The notes: generated by a model not told the origin, from the sequence alone. A DNA stretch of 63,922 bases from Methylovulum sp. (GCA_030653435.1 JAURZI010000153.1:1-63922), one strand, 5' to 3'. Shown: positions 8,810 through 18,138, numbered from the stretch's first letter. Translations and numbers: made by a program.

Positions 8810-9571
8810 TTAAACAATACGCCGCGCCGTTATCCAGTCCTGGAGGTGGGGGGCTTGGTCCCCGTTCCATGAACCGTGCGCTATCTCGATGCTGAAGCCG
8901 GCGGCCTCAAACAGTTGCCGCGCCTTGTCCTCTTGATAGGCGATAGCCTGGAGCGGGTTATCCGCCCTTTCACATCGGCAATTTTTGTCTATGACTTGGG
9001 CAAATCTAAATTTGGCGTTGCGGTCAAGACTGGCCAGTCTGGCGTCCGTGTATAGGAACATTGTGATAATCACGCGTGTTTCCGGTCCCGTGACCCGAAA
9101 AAGTTGATGTAAATAAGCCGTCAGTTCGGGCTCATACATGTGCGTGAAAACGCTCAGCAAAATAATGCTGTCTAGGGGTTGTTCACCGACGAACCCGGTA
9201 AATTCAATATCGGTGCTGTTAAGCCGGCCTTTGGGGTTGTAGTGCTCGTTGACAACATCGATATGATGGAACGCATAATTGCCGCAATCAGGTGTGAAGT
9301 GCTCCCGTAGCCAGTCGATACGGGTATTGATGATGTCGACACCGGTATAGTTTCCTGAGTAGCCGCGCTCCAGAAGGCCGTATGCGATACGTCCATAGCC
9401 GCAGCCAATATCGAGGATGTTCCCGTCCTGGATGTTCACGCCAAATTCGTCCAACCGCTTGGCGAGGCTTCGTGCGGAGGCCAATGCGGCGTCCGCCGTG
9501 GTTTCCATGAAAAGAACAGGCCTGGAGGGCAGGGGTACGCCCTTGACGCTAAGTATCTGGTCGGTGTTCAT
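8810..9571 (-). CDS. Class I SAM-dependent methyltransferase
   Basis: The 253-residue soluble protein carries the Rossmann-fold SAM motif I ILDIGCGYGRIAYGLLERG (about residues 53-71), an acidic loop at the end of strand 2 (YTGVDI), and a post-motif II region IILLSVFTHMYE typical of small-molecule methyltransferases. The substrate cannot be predicted. It sits between ftfL and glyA with gaps on both sides and is not a known serine-cycle gene, so its place in the cluster may be accidental. The start at 9571 gives the usual length. Confidence 0.8.
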   Translation of the reverse strand: MNTDQILSVKGVPLPSRPVLFMETTADAALASARSLAKRLDEFGVNIQDGNILDIGCGYGRIAYGLLERGYSGNYTGVDIINTRIDWLREHFTPDCGNYAFHHIDVVNEHYNPKGRLNSTDIEFTGFVGEQPLDSIILLSVFTHMYEPELTAYLHQLFRVTGPETRVIITMFLYTDARLASLDRNAKFRFAQVIDKNCRCERADNPLQAIAYQEDKARQLFEAAGFSIEIAHGSWNGDQAPHLQDWITARRIV

Positions 9572-9799
9572 CAGTCATTATTCCTAAATATTGTTTTCAG
9601 AAGCGAGTGTGTTTTCATCCCTGAAATGTCTATTGTCCTTGCGCCGATAAGCTAGGGTATGGCTGGATACGTTCATGTCCAACAAGCCGGCCTTGGGGCT
9701 ATATGTTTGGGTTTGCCCCTAGAACATAATGACATCGACCAACTCAAGTCGGGCTATACCCTTTGGGGCACAGACGTTAGGTTAATCCGCCGCCGACCA

Positions 9800-11053
9800 T
9801 CAACCATAAACCGGAAATCTGGCGCACAGGTTACCCACTCGCTCACGTATGGCGGAAATGACGCTGTCATTGTCGATGTTTTCCATCACATCGCACATCA
9901 TGTGTGCGATTTCGGTCATTTCCGCTTCCTTGAAGCCGCGTGTGGTGGGGGCAGGTGTGCCGACACGGATGCCGCTGGTAACGAACGGCGATTGCGGGTC
10001 GTTGGGTACGGCGTTCTTGTTGACGGTGATGTGGGCGCGGCCCAAGGCGGCGTCGGCGGCCTTGCCCGTGATGCCTTTGGCAATCAATGAAACCAGCATC
10101 AGATGGTCGTCGGTGCCGCCGGAAACGACATCGAAGCCGCGTGACATAAACACTGCCGCCATCGCTTGGGCATTTTTAATCACTTGTTGCTGGTAAATTT
10201 TAAATTCTGGTTCCATCGCTTCCTTGAATGCCACGGCCTTGGCGGCTATGACGTGCATGGACGGCCCGCCCTGGATGCCCGGAAAAATGTTCGAGTCGAT
10301 TTTTTTCTCAAGTTCCGGGTTGCTGCGGCAGACTATCAGACCGCCGCGCGGGCCGCGTAACGATTTGTGCGTGGTGCTGGTGACGGCATCGGCAAACGGC
10401 ACCGGGTTTGGATATAAGCCGGCGGCGATTAAGCCGGCAACATGCGCCATGTCAACGACCAAATACGCGCCGACTTGATCGGCAATGCCGCGGAAACGTT
10501 GCCAGTCCCAGATGCGTGAATACGCAGAAAATCCTGCAACAATCACTTTGGGTTGGTGTTCCAGCGCCAGGGCCTCGACTTGCCCATAATTTATTTCACT
10601 GGTTTCAGGATCCAAACCATATTGCACGGCGTGGTACAGCTTGCCGGAAAAATTCGGCTTGGCGCCATGCGTCAAATGCCCGCCATCGGCAAGACTCAAG
10701 CCCAGTAAAGTGTCGCCGGGTTGCATCATTGCCATGAACACCGCCATATTGGCCTGCGATCCGGAATGCGGCTGGACGTTGGCGTAATCGGCGCCAAACA
10801 GCGCCTTGGCGCGGTTGATAGCCAGTTGTTCGGCTTTATCGACAAATTCACAACCGCCATAATAACGTTTGCCGGGGTAGCCTTCGGCATATTTGTTGGT
10901 CAATTGCGAACCCAAAGCTTCCATGACGCGCGGGCTGGTGTAGTTTTCAGAGGCGATCAATTCGATGTGGTCTTCCTGGCGATGACGCTCTTCTTCCATA
11001 GCGTTAAACAATTCATCGTCGAAGCCTTGAATGGACATGGATTTATTAAACAT
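9800..11053 (-). CDS. glyA: Serine hydroxymethyltransferase
   Basis: The 417-residue PLP enzyme interconverts glycine plus methylene-tetrahydrofolate with serine, the C1-entry step of the serine cycle. The PLP-lysine motif ([15 protein letters not shown]), the N-terminal [10 protein letters not shown] and the folate-site [14 protein letters not shown] are intact. It lies 57 bp downstream of gck on the same strand and is probably the last gene of an mtdA-gck-glyA operon, although the gap allows a separate promoter. Confidence 0.98.
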   Translation of the reverse strand: MFNKSMSIQGFDDELFNAMEEERHRQEDHIELIASENYTSPRVMEALGSQLTNKYAEGYPGKRYYGGCEFVDKAEQLAINRAKALFGADYANVQPHSGSQANMAVFMAMMQPGDTLLGLSLADGGHLTHGAKPNFSGKLYHAVQYGLDPETSEINYGQVEALALEHQPKVIVAGFSAYSRIWDWQRFRGIADQVGAYLVVDMAHVAGLIAAGLYPNPVPFADAVTSTTHKSLRGPRGGLIVCRSNPELEKKIDSNIFPGIQGGPSMHVIAAKAVAFKEAMEPEFKIYQQQVIKNAQAMAAVFMSRGFDVVSGGTDDHLMLVSLIAKGITGKAADAALGRAHITVNKNAVPNDPQSPFVTSGIRVGTPAPTTRGFKEAEMTEIAHMMCDVMENIDNDSVISAIRERVGNLCARFPVYG

Positions 11054-11110
11054 GGTATCTCCTGATTAGTGGGTTTGTTCGTTTTTTGCCAGCCCGGCCA
11101 AGTTTAAGGC

Positions 11111-12457
11111 CTAGCCTGTTAATGGTGGGATGTTCAGCAGCACTTGCAGGTCGGCAACATTCGTGCCTGTTGCACCTGTCGTCAGTAAATCGTTTGAGCT
11201 TTGCAAGGCATGATAGGAATCATTATTGGCGAGTAGCCTGACCGGGTCGCAGCCCGCTTTCAGCATGCGGGCCAGGGAGTCCTTGTCAACTATTCCGCCT
11301 GCCGCGTCAGTAGGCCCGTCGCGGCCATCGGTGCCGCCGCTTAAAAATACCCATTGCCCGGCTAAACCCTGTTCTTGCGCGGCCAGCGCAAACGCCAGCG
11401 CCATTTCCTGGTTACGCCCGCCCAAGCCGTTGCCTGTCAATGTCACCGTCGTTTCACCGCCGGCCAACAAAGCCATTGGCTTATCGATGCGCTGGGCGTA
11501 AAGGGCCAATTTTGCTGCTTCCTCACGGGCTTCACCGCATAAACAGCCGCTGTATAGCAGGGCGTCATAACCCATGTTTTGGGCGGCATGTAGCATCGCC
11601 GCTACGCTGATGGCATTGCTGCCGACCAGGGTATGGGCTGCGTTGGTAAATGCCGGGTCATTGGCTTTCGGCGTTTCCGGGATGTTGCCTGATTGTCCTT
11701 GTTGCAAATGGGACTGCACGCTTGCGGGCACTTTATCCCAGATGCCTTTTGCCTTAAGCAGCATGACGGCGTCGCTATAGCGGGTATTATCGGGGACTGT
11801 TGGGCCGCTGGCAATGGCGCTTAAGTCATCGCCCAGTACGTCGGACAAGATTAGCGCGTGCAGGTCGGCAGGCCATGCGAGCCGCGCCAGACCGCCACCT
11901 TTTAACTGGGACAGGTGCTTGCGTACGCAATTGATCTGGTTAATGGTTGCGCCGCAGGATAACAATAACGCGGTGGCCGCGCTCTTGTCCTGCAAGCTGA
12001 CGGCATGCACCGGATAAGGCAGCAATGCCGAGCCGCCGCCGCTGACCAGGACTAACACCAAATCACCTTGTTGCGCGCGACTTGCACATTCAGCTATCCG
12101 TTTTGCCGCAGCTAAGCCGGCGTCATCTGGCAAAGGATGTGCTGCGCCTATGACCTCAAGCCCCGCCAACGCACTGACATTTTCATAATTGGTCACGACT
12201 ATGCTCGAGTCTGCCAGCCGTGCTGCGGGGATAACGTCCAAAGCGGCTTGCGCCATCGCACAGGCCGCTTTACCAAAGGCGATCAGGTGAATTTTCGGCC
12301 AACTGCCAACGCGAGTACTACCGTCATCCAATAAGATTTGCAGTTGGCCGCGGTCTGCTTTCAGGCAGTGTTTGACGGCGCTATAGGGGTCGGCCGCGGC
12401 GACGCCAGCCTCAAAAATGTCTAGCGCCTGCTGCCTTAATTCGGGTTGTCTGGGCAT
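11111..12457 (-). CDS. gck: Glycerate 2-kinase (MOFRL family)
   Basis: The kinase phosphorylates D-glycerate to 2-phosphoglycerate, the serine-cycle step before enolase. About 448 residues from ATG 12457 (MPRQPELRQQ), chosen over an upstream start because TGAGG, overlapping the mtdA stop, gives a ribosome binding site at good spacing. The N-terminal kinase domain has LVLVLVSGGGSALLPYP, and the C-terminal MOFRL motif region has LAGGETTVTLTGNGLGGRNQ and FLSGGTDGRDGPTDAAGG. The start lies 7 bp beyond the mtdA stop, indicating translational coupling. This is the type II kinase used by methylotrophs. Confidence 0.93.
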   Translation of the reverse strand: MPRQPELRQQALDIFEAGVAAADPYSAVKHCLKADRGQLQILLDDGSTRVGSWPKIHLIAFGKAACAMAQAALDVIPAARLADSSIVVTNYENVSALAGLEVIGAAHPLPDDAGLAAAKRIAECASRAQQGDLVLVLVSGGGSALLPYPVHAVSLQDKSAATALLLSCGATINQINCVRKHLSQLKGGGLARLAWPADLHALILSDVLGDDLSAIASGPTVPDNTRYSDAVMLLKAKGIWDKVPASVQSHLQQGQSGNIPETPKANDPAFTNAAHTLVGSNAISVAAMLHAAQNMGYDALLYSGCLCGEAREEAAKLALYAQRIDKPMALLAGGETTVTLTGNGLGGRNQEMALAFALAAQEQGLAGQWVFLSGGTDGRDGPTDAAGGIVDKDSLARMLKAGCDPVRLLANNDSYHALQSSNDLLTTGATGTNVADLQVLLNIPPLTG

Positions 12458-12464
12458 GGATGCC

Positions 12465-13322
12465 TCACGCCATTGCTTTAGCAAGGGCGAAGATGTTTTC
12501 GGCATCAAAAACCTGTTTGTTGTCTTCAAAGAGTTTGGCGATACAGGCGCGGTGCAGCGCCAGTTTTAAGGCGCCAAAACCTATGGCCCCCCAAATTATT
12601 TTGCCGTGCCGTACCACACCTTTGTCCATCATATCCGTGCCGCCTATACCGAGGGGAGGGGTAGCATTGGCATCCGCTATCATTTCGATGTGTATATTGT
12701 GCCGCCATTGCTCAAGGTTTAGCAGTTCCACGCCAGCTGCGCCTGTGGCAATGACAATGTTGGCGTTTTCAATAGCGGCTGCCCTGGCTTCGTTATCAAA
12801 GGCTTCAACCGGGGTCAGGTCAACATTGAAACGAGCTTTCATATTGTGGCACGCTTCCACTGCGCGTTCCATTTTACGTGCCGTCAACGAAACCTTTGCG
12901 CCTTCCTGCGCCAGCATAACCGCTGCGCGTTGGCCTACGGGGCCGGTGCCGGCCAGCACCACGGCATTTTTACCCGTCAATACGCCGCTAGTGGCCAGCT
13001 TTGCGACAGCGGCTGCGGCTGTCGTATTGCTGCCGTTGCTGTCAAGCATGACCGAGACTTGAAAGCCCGGAAAAAAATGGCTCTGGACAGCGTTAAACAA
13101 CGCTTGGCCGGCAACCATATCGCTGCCGCCGACGAAGATGGCGGTATTTTTTTTATCTTTAGGGGCGCGGGTGAATATAGCACCTTCCACTAGGCCTCTA
13201 ATGTTGTCGGGCGTTAGGCCACCGTGGCCGATGACATGATCGGCGCCGCCGTCATAGCCAACCACCGTATCAAAAACGGAAGGGTGCTGGTCGGTGTCGA
13301 ATTGAAACAGTAACTTTTTCAT
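12465..13322 (-). CDS. mtdA: NADP-dependent methylene-tetrahydrofolate dehydrogenase MtdA
   Basis: The 285-residue enzyme oxidises methylene-tetrahydrofolate (or methylene-tetrahydromethanopterin) with NADP. It matches the methylotroph MtdA closely: start KKLLFQFDTD, substrate region VVGYDGGADHV, SVMLDSNGSNTTAAAAVAK, and the NADP loop VLAGTGPVGQRAAVMLA. The C-terminus (LHRACIAKLFEDNKQVFDAE) is also the MtdA ending rather than the MtdB one. It is first in the mtdA-gck(-glyA) transcription unit and divergent from mdh, with a shared 190-bp control region containing a 9-bp inverted repeat. Confidence 0.96.
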   Translation of the reverse strand: MKKLLFQFDTDQHPSVFDTVVGYDGGADHVIGHGGLTPDNIRGLVEGAIFTRAPKDKKNTAIFVGGSDMVAGQALFNAVQSHFFPGFQVSVMLDSNGSNTTAAAAVAKLATSGVLTGKNAVVLAGTGPVGQRAAVMLAQEGAKVSLTARKMERAVEACHNMKARFNVDLTPVEAFDNEARAAAIENANIVIATGAAGVELLNLEQWRHNIHIEMIADANATPPLGIGGTDMMDKGVVRHGKIIWGAIGFGALKLALHRACIAKLFEDNKQVFDAENIFALAKAMA

Positions 13323-13395
13323 GGCGTAGCGGATGGTTTATTAATGTAAGAAGCATGTCAATGTTTGTGCGGTATTATACGCGATAAACACCAGC

Positions 13396-13427
13396 ATGCC
13401 GCCAATAAGCTTGTAGAATGGCGGCAT
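13396..13427. promoter_or_regulatory. Inverted repeat between mtdA and mdh
   Basis: ATGCCGCCA (13396-13404) and TGGCGGCAT (13419-13427) form a perfect 9-bp inverted repeat with 14 bases between. It lies between divergent serine-cycle genes, where a terminator is not expected, and no T-run follows. An operator for a dimeric regulator (serine-cycle genes are often under LysR-type control) is the best guess, though no regulator gene is nearby. Confidence 0.35.
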
Positions 13428-13536
13428 TAATTAGGGTGATTTTAGCTGGGCAAGAGTGATACGATTAGGGTTATGGGCCTTATTGGGATGCTCTAAAGCG
13501 TAGCTGTCAAACATGATAAAAATAATAGGAAAACAG

Positions 13537-14514
13537 ATGAAAACACCAATTCACATTGCGGTTACCGGTGCGGCAGGGCAGATTAGTTATTCTTTACTTT
13601 TTCGTTTGGCCGCCGGTTTGTTACTGGGGCCTGATCAACCTATCGTGCTGCACTTGCTTGAGGTCAGTCCGGCTATGGGTGCGCTGGAAGGCGTGGTGAT
13701 GGAGCTTAACGATTGTGCCGCGCCGTTACTGCATCGCGTGATTATTACCGACGATCCCAAAGTCGCGTTTAAGCATGTAGATTACGCGTTTCTGGTGGGC
13801 GCCCGGCCAAGAGGCCCCGGTATGGAGCGTAAGGATTTGCTGGAAGTGAATGCCGAGATTTTCGCTGTGCAGGGCAAGGCCTTGAATGAGGTCGCCAGCA
13901 GGGCCGTCAAAGTGCTGGTCACCGGCAATCCTGCCAATACCAATGCCTTGATCGCGCTAAAAAACGCCCCGGATTTAAAGCCGGAAAATTTTTCGTCTAT
14001 GAGCCGCTTGGACCATAACCGCGCCCTCAGTTATTTGGCCGAGAAATGCGGCGTGCAATCGACGGATGTAAAAAACATGATAGTCTGGGGCAACCATTCA
14101 AGCACCCAATACCCGGACTTGCACCATGCCAAAGTAAAAGGTCAGGATGCGTTGTCGCTGGTTGACGAGGAGTGGTTTGTGCAGGATTTTATTCCGAGAA
14201 TCCAGCAGCGCGGTGCTGAGGTGATTAAAGCCAGAGGGCTGTCCAGCGCGGCTTCCGCTGCGAATGCCGCAATAGACCAGATGAAAAGCTGGGCCTTGGG
14301 TACTGAAGCGGGTGATTGGGTCAGCATGGGCATATTGTCTGACGGCAGTTACGGTATCGAAGCCGATTTGGTCTATTCTTATCCGGTTACCGTGGTCAAT
14401 GGCGAGGTTAATATTGTTAAGGGACTGGATATTAATGATTTTAGCCTGCAAAGAATGCGGCTTTCCGAAGCCGAGCTTAAAGAAGAAAGAAATGCAGTCC
14501 GGCATTTGTTTTAA
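13537..14514 (+). CDS. mdh: Malate dehydrogenase (NAD-dependent)
   Basis: The enzyme interconverts malate and oxaloacetate in the TCA and serine cycles. About 325 residues from ATG 13537, preferred over ATG 13513 because AGGA sits six bases ahead and the family start ([20 protein letters not shown]) follows directly. The NAD loop GAAGQISY, the mobile-loop arginines ([15 protein letters not shown]), NPANTNAL and the catalytic [13 protein letters not shown] are present, placing it with the cytosolic/Thermus-type MDHs. It is divergent from mtdA, matching a serine-cycle role. Confidence 0.96.
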   Translation: MKTPIHIAVTGAAGQISYSLLFRLAAGLLLGPDQPIVLHLLEVSPAMGALEGVVMELNDCAAPLLHRVIITDDPKVAFKHVDYAFLVGARPRGPGMERKDLLEVNAEIFAVQGKALNEVASRAVKVLVTGNPANTNALIALKNAPDLKPENFSSMSRLDHNRALSYLAEKCGVQSTDVKNMIVWGNHSSTQYPDLHHAKVKGQDALSLVDEEWFVQDFIPRIQQRGAEVIKARGLSSAASAANAAIDQMKSWALGTEAGDWVSMGILSDGSYGIEADLVYSYPVTVVNGEVNIVKGLDINDFSLQRMRLSEAELKEERNAVRHLF

Positions 14515-14552
14515 TCCGTCGTAGAGGCGCACAACAAAATCAGAGGGGATCC

Positions 14553-15155
14553 ATGATGTTTAGATGGCTAATGATATTATGTATGACGGTGGGCTTGTCC
14601 GCTTGCGGCTATAACACCTTGCAATCCAGCGATGAAAATATTACTGCCGCTTGGGCGGAGGTGTTAAACCAATACCAGCGCCGTGCCGATTTGGTGCCGA
14701 ATCTGGTTAATGTCGTCAAAGGTTATGCGGCGCATGAGAAAGAGGTGTTGCTGGGCGTCACCGAAGCGCGGGCTAAGGTCGGCGCTATACAGGCGACGCC
14801 GGAACTGGTCAACGATGAACAGGCTTTCAAAAAATTTATCGCCGTGCAGGGGCAAATGACCAGCGCGATTGCGCGCCTGTTGGTGGTCGCCGAAAAATAC
14901 CCGGAACTGAAAGCCGATGGTGTTTTTCGTGATTTGCAGGCGCAATTGGAAGGTACTGAAAATCGCATTACTGTGGCGCGCAACCGCTATATCGAAGCGG
15001 TCAAGGAATACAATATTACCGTGCGCTCTTTTCCTTCTAATTTGACTGCGATGATGTTTGGTCACAAAACCAAACCCAGCTTTACGGTAGAAAATGAACA
15101 GGCGATTTCACAGCCGCCTAAAGTGGATTTCGGTGCGCCGTCTGCAGGCCATTAA
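14553..15155 (+). CDS. LemA family lipoprotein
   Basis: The 200-residue protein begins with a lipoprotein signal (lipobox LSAC, Cys about residue 18) and continues with the helical LemA fold: AWAEVLNQYQRRADLVPNLV is the family signature. The role of LemA proteins is unclear; they are envelope proteins often encoded beside TPM-domain (YgcG) proteins, exactly as here. GAGGGGATCC provides a ribosome binding site ahead of ATG 14553. It heads a three-gene unit with the two following TPM genes. Confidence 0.92.
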   Translation: MMFRWLMILCMTVGLSACGYNTLQSSDENITAAWAEVLNQYQRRADLVPNLVNVVKGYAAHEKEVLLGVTEARAKVGAIQATPELVNDEQAFKKFIAVQGQMTSAIARLLVVAEKYPELKADGVFRDLQAQLEGTENRITVARNRYIEAVKEYNITVRSFPSNLTAMMFGHKTKPSFTVENEQAISQPPKVDFGAPSAGH

Positions 15156-15171
15156 GTTTAGGTTGGTCAGC

Positions 15172-15996
15172 ATGCGCCGGATCGGTTGCGGGTTGGGCTT
15201 GCTGTTGCTATGGCTGTGCGGCGCTGTCTGGGCCCAGGTTGATGTCCCTGAATTGTCGCGCCGGGTCACGGATCTGACAATGACGCTTAACGATAATCAA
15301 ATCAATAGGCTGGAACGCGCATTGGCGGCATTCGAAGCCAAAAAAGGCAGTCAGATTGCCGTGCTGGTCGTCCCTACGACCCAGCCAGAAGACATTGCCC
15401 AATTCGGCATACGTGTGGCGGATACATGGAAGATTGGGCGTGAAAAAGCTGACGATGGGGTTATCCTGATTATTGCCAAAGATGACCATAAAATGCGCCT
15501 GGAAGTCGGTTACGGTTTGGAAGGTGCTATTCCCGATGCGGTTGCCAAACGCGTGCTGGACGATATTATGGCGCCGTATTTCAAAAAACAGGATTTCGCC
15601 GGAGGCATAAACGCCGGAGTTAGGACTATCATGGGCTTAATTGAAGGAGAAGCCTTGCCTGCCCCGCAAATACCGCAGGCGTCCGGGCAGGTGGGCAACA
15701 GTTTTATGGTGTTGCTGTTTGCTGGCGCGATATTGGGCTATGTGCTGAGCGCCGTGCTGGGACGAGTGCTGGGGGGCTTGCTGGCCGGCCTGGGTAGTGC
15801 GGCTGCGGCTATCATTTTGCTGGGTTTATCATTCGGCATTGCTGTATTTATTGCCGTGATCGTTTTTTTTATAGTCGGCGTACGCCAAAGTCACCGGTCG
15901 GGCTGGTTGGGCGGAGGCGGTTTTGGCGGAGGCGGCGGGTCATGGGGCGGTGGTGGTGGCGGTTTTGGCGGCGGAGGCGCATCAGGGTCATGGTGA
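15172..15996 (+). CDS. TPM-domain membrane protein (YgcG-like)
   Basis: About 274 residues from ATG 15172, the start that gives a proper signal peptide (cleavage after AVWA); an upstream ATG in this frame lies inside lemA. The TPM domain (residues about 25-165, with KKGSQIAVLVVPTTQPEDI and GVILIIAKDDHKMRLEVGYGL) is followed by two or three membrane helices and a tail almost wholly of Gly, Ser, Trp and Phe ending GGGASGSW. Such tails are typical of YgcG proteins. TPM proteins occur with LemA and are thought to work in the envelope, but the biochemical role is unsettled. Confidence 0.88.
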   Translation: MRRIGCGLGLLLLWLCGAVWAQVDVPELSRRVTDLTMTLNDNQINRLERALAAFEAKKGSQIAVLVVPTTQPEDIAQFGIRVADTWKIGREKADDGVILIIAKDDHKMRLEVGYGLEGAIPDAVAKRVLDDIMAPYFKKQDFAGGINAGVRTIMGLIEGEALPAPQIPQASGQVGNSFMVLLFAGAILGYVLSAVLGRVLGGLLAGLGSAAAAIILLGLSFGIAVFIAVIVFFIVGVRQSHRSGWLGGGGFGGGGGSWGGGGGGFGGGGASGSW

Positions 15997-16496
15997 ATAT
16001 CAAACGCTGTTTTATCCATACCTTCATGCCGCCCTGGCGCTGGCGTTTGGCTTTTTCTCCGGCGACGCTTAAAGCCATTGAACAGGCGGTCAAAAGTTCT
16101 GAAACCCGGCATAGCGGCGAATTGCGTTTTGCCATTGAAAATGCGCTGGCACCGGCTAGCGTCTGGCAAGGTCTTACGGGACGCCAGCGTGCGACCGAGG
16201 TTTTTTCCAATCTGCATGTTTGGGATACTGAGGAAAATAGCGGTGTCTTGATTTACGTGCTGTTGGCCGACAGGGAAGTGCATATTGTTGCTGATCGCGG
16301 CATCAACCGGCGTGTCGCAGCATCCGAATGGGAGGCGATTGCCGGATCTATGCAGCAGGCGTTTAAGTCCGGTGAGTTTTTACGCGGGTCTTTAGCCGGT
16401 ATCGAAGCCATCACGTCGCTGTTGGCGGCTTATTTTCCGGCTACCGCGATTAATCCTAACGAGTTGGCCGATACGCCGGTCATAGTCAACACCTGA
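15990..16496 (+). CDS. Second TPM-domain protein, soluble type
   Basis: About 168 residues from ATG 15990, which overlaps the stop of the preceding gene by seven bases (ATGGTGA) and suggests translational coupling; the longer frame upstream is only the Gly-rich coding region read out of phase. The TPM domain has SGELRFAIENALAPA, NSGVLIYVLLADREVHIVAD and a final helix with GIEAITSLLAAYFP. It lacks an export signal and membrane anchor, so it may be a cytoplasmic partner of the upstream protein. The LemA-TPM-TPM trio recurs in proteobacteria. Confidence 0.85.
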   Translation: MVNIKRCFIHTFMPPWRWRLAFSPATLKAIEQAVKSSETRHSGELRFAIENALAPASVWQGLTGRQRATEVFSNLHVWDTEENSGVLIYVLLADREVHIVADRGINRRVAASEWEAIAGSMQQAFKSGEFLRGSLAGIEAITSLLAAYFPATAINPNELADTPVIVNT

Positions 16497-16514
16497 CCGC
16501 TTGCTGTCAAGCGG
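16497..16514. terminator. Terminator hairpin between convergent genes
   Basis: CCGCTTG (16497-16503) and CAAGCGG (16508-16514) form a 7-bp stem with a 4-base loop in the 24 bp between the TPM gene and the convergent sulfotransferase-like gene. GGGCGGGTTT follows on the plus strand, giving only a weak T-run. Confidence 0.5.
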
Positions 16515-16520
16515 GCGGGT

Positions 16521-17741
16521 TTACTTGGCATCAGGTTTTTTTTTCAATCTAGCCAACCTTGTTTGGTAATTCGCCAGTTTCCGTTGCACAAATTCCGCTT
16601 CGGGACGCAGCTTGGCAGACTGTTGCATTAAACGGTTAGCGAGCTCCAGATCTGAGTTTTCGACATGTAGCGCCAAATCCCGCCAGATAAGAAAGTGATC
16701 AAATACCGGACTGGCATGGGCCTTAGCTTTTAGTTGTTGGGTGTCCAACTTTATTACGGCATCAATGGCGGCCAGGGCTATGTCTTCAAGTTCGTCATAA
16801 CTGGGTTTTATGGCTGCCGACGGCTTGGCCTGCATACCGTCAAACGCCGACACCTCCCAATACTGCGGGTCGGCAATAAATTTATCCTTGCAGTCTTCAT
16901 CGATAAAATTCAGCAACAGCAGGTTGCTGTCCCGGGTTTCATCAATAATTTTTTTGATTTGTATCGCATCGAGCACCCAATCCGGTTTGCCGTCAAGCTT
17001 CAAGTGGTTACGAACGATGAAGTCAACAGCTGGGGCATGCGGGTCCGGCCGTAACCGACGGTGTGTCTGGAGCAGCCGTAACATGCCGTTAGGCAAGCTT
17101 TTGTTGGCGACCGATTGATGCTGTTGATACTTGCTGGGTTCCAGCCCCACCAGCCCGGAAAAATCATCCAGCAAATCGTGTTCAAGTAAACGGACATGGA
17201 CACGGCTAGCCCAAGGGAGGCGGTTGAACGCCCTTATCCGTTCGCCGTATTTTACCGCATTGAGCATCTGGCCGATCCAGGCGTCTAGGTTGGCAGGGGA
17301 CCACGCGCCCCATTGCCACCATGAGCTATTGATCCAGGTGACAGGCGGGCGGATATAGAAAATAAAGGTGACATCGATGTTATGTCGGCTGAAAAAAGAA
17401 ATTTGCGCCCAGGCGTCAACTTCGTTGCTCCAGGATTCTTGCGACAAGACGACATGGCTTTGCTCTAGCAAGCCAAGCAGTTGGCCACCTACGGCATTAA
17501 AATACTCATCGGGTGTGGCAGTTTTGACTGCCGAGAAGGGCAATGATTCGCTGTAGCCTTGCGGGCGTTGGTCCGCCATTTTTAGCAGTTCATCGCCAAA
17601 AAAAAGACGGTTGCCCAAGCGTGCGGCATAGACCAAATGGTCGCCGTTCGTGCAGCTGAATTGCTTGTGGCGCGACAGGAAGGTCTGTATCGAGCTGCTG
17701 CCACATTTACCAAACCCAGCATGTATGTACAGTTTTTTCAT
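16521..17741 (-). CDS. Sulfotransferase-like protein
   Basis: The 406-residue protein opens with KLYIHAGFGKCGSSSIQTFL, which matches the 5'-phosphosulfate-binding loop of PAPS-dependent sulfotransferases (strand, then GxGKxGSSSI). A later Arg in FIFYIRPPVTWINSS fits the 3'-phosphate-binding strand-loop of that fold. The C-terminal 80 residues are helical and Lys/Arg-rich. The acceptor is unknown. The start codon overlaps the ftsB stop by four bases (ATGA), so it is cotranscribed with ftsB, where ispD or ispF is usually found. A sulfotransferase acting on cell-surface polysaccharide is possible but not shown. Confidence 0.6.
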   Translation of the reverse strand: MKKLYIHAGFGKCGSSSIQTFLSRHKQFSCTNGDHLVYAARLGNRLFFGDELLKMADQRPQGYSESLPFSAVKTATPDEYFNAVGGQLLGLLEQSHVVLSQESWSNEVDAWAQISFFSRHNIDVTFIFYIRPPVTWINSSWWQWGAWSPANLDAWIGQMLNAVKYGERIRAFNRLPWASRVHVRLLEHDLLDDFSGLVGLEPSKYQQHQSVANKSLPNGMLRLLQTHRRLRPDPHAPAVDFIVRNHLKLDGKPDWVLDAIQIKKIIDETRDSNLLLLNFIDEDCKDKFIADPQYWEVSAFDGMQAKPSAAIKPSYDELEDIALAAIDAVIKLDTQQLKAKAHASPVFDHFLIWRDLALHVENSDLELANRLMQQSAKLRPEAEFVQRKLANYQTRLARLKKKPDAK

Positions 17742-18007
17742 TCGAGGACCTGAAAAAATGTTTCGTTTTCCTTAATCATGCCCAATTCATCCCGAGCGCG
17801 TTCTTCCAATGCTTCCTGGCCTTTTCTTAAATCTTCCACTTCGGCATAAAGTGCATCATTGCGTTGCTTTTTTTCGTCAACCTGTTTTTTTAAGTTGGCC
17901 AGACGCAGTTCCGCAGCTTCTATCTGTGCGATGCTGTCAGTGCCCAGCCATAAACGGTATTGCAGATGGGCGATCAAGACTAGGATGATGACGATGAGAG
18001 TTTTCAT
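17738..18007 (-). CDS. ftsB: Cell division protein FtsB
   Basis: The 89-residue protein has one N-terminal membrane helix (LIVIILVLIAHLQYRLWLG) followed by a coiled coil (about residues 28-70) and the end RARDELGMIKENETFFQVLE, which is the FtsB signature. FtsB joins FtsL and FtsQ at the division septum. It lies downstream of eno, as in other gammaproteobacteria, and overlaps the next gene by four bases. Confidence 0.93.
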   Translation of the reverse strand: MKTLIVIILVLIAHLQYRLWLGTDSIAQIEAAELRLANLKKQVDEKKQRNDALYAEVEDLRKGQEALEERARDELGMIKENETFFQVLE

Positions 18008-18099
18008 GGCATTCAGATTTAGGCATGGGCGCCGGGATAGTTTGGCGCGCTATATGAGTTAGCTAAACATGACGGGCGGGGTTAGGCAAGCAAGCTTGT

Positions 18100-18131
18100 C
18101 GGGTTATCGGCGCAACAGCGTCGATAACCCG
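18100..18131. terminator. Hairpin downstream of eno
   Basis: CGGGTTATCG (18100-18109) and CGATAACCCG (18122-18131) form a perfect 10-bp stem with a 12-base loop just past the eno stop. There is no T-run, so it may act as a processing or attenuation element between eno and ftsB rather than as a full terminator. Confidence 0.45.
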
Positions 18132-18138
18132 CTGTCGG

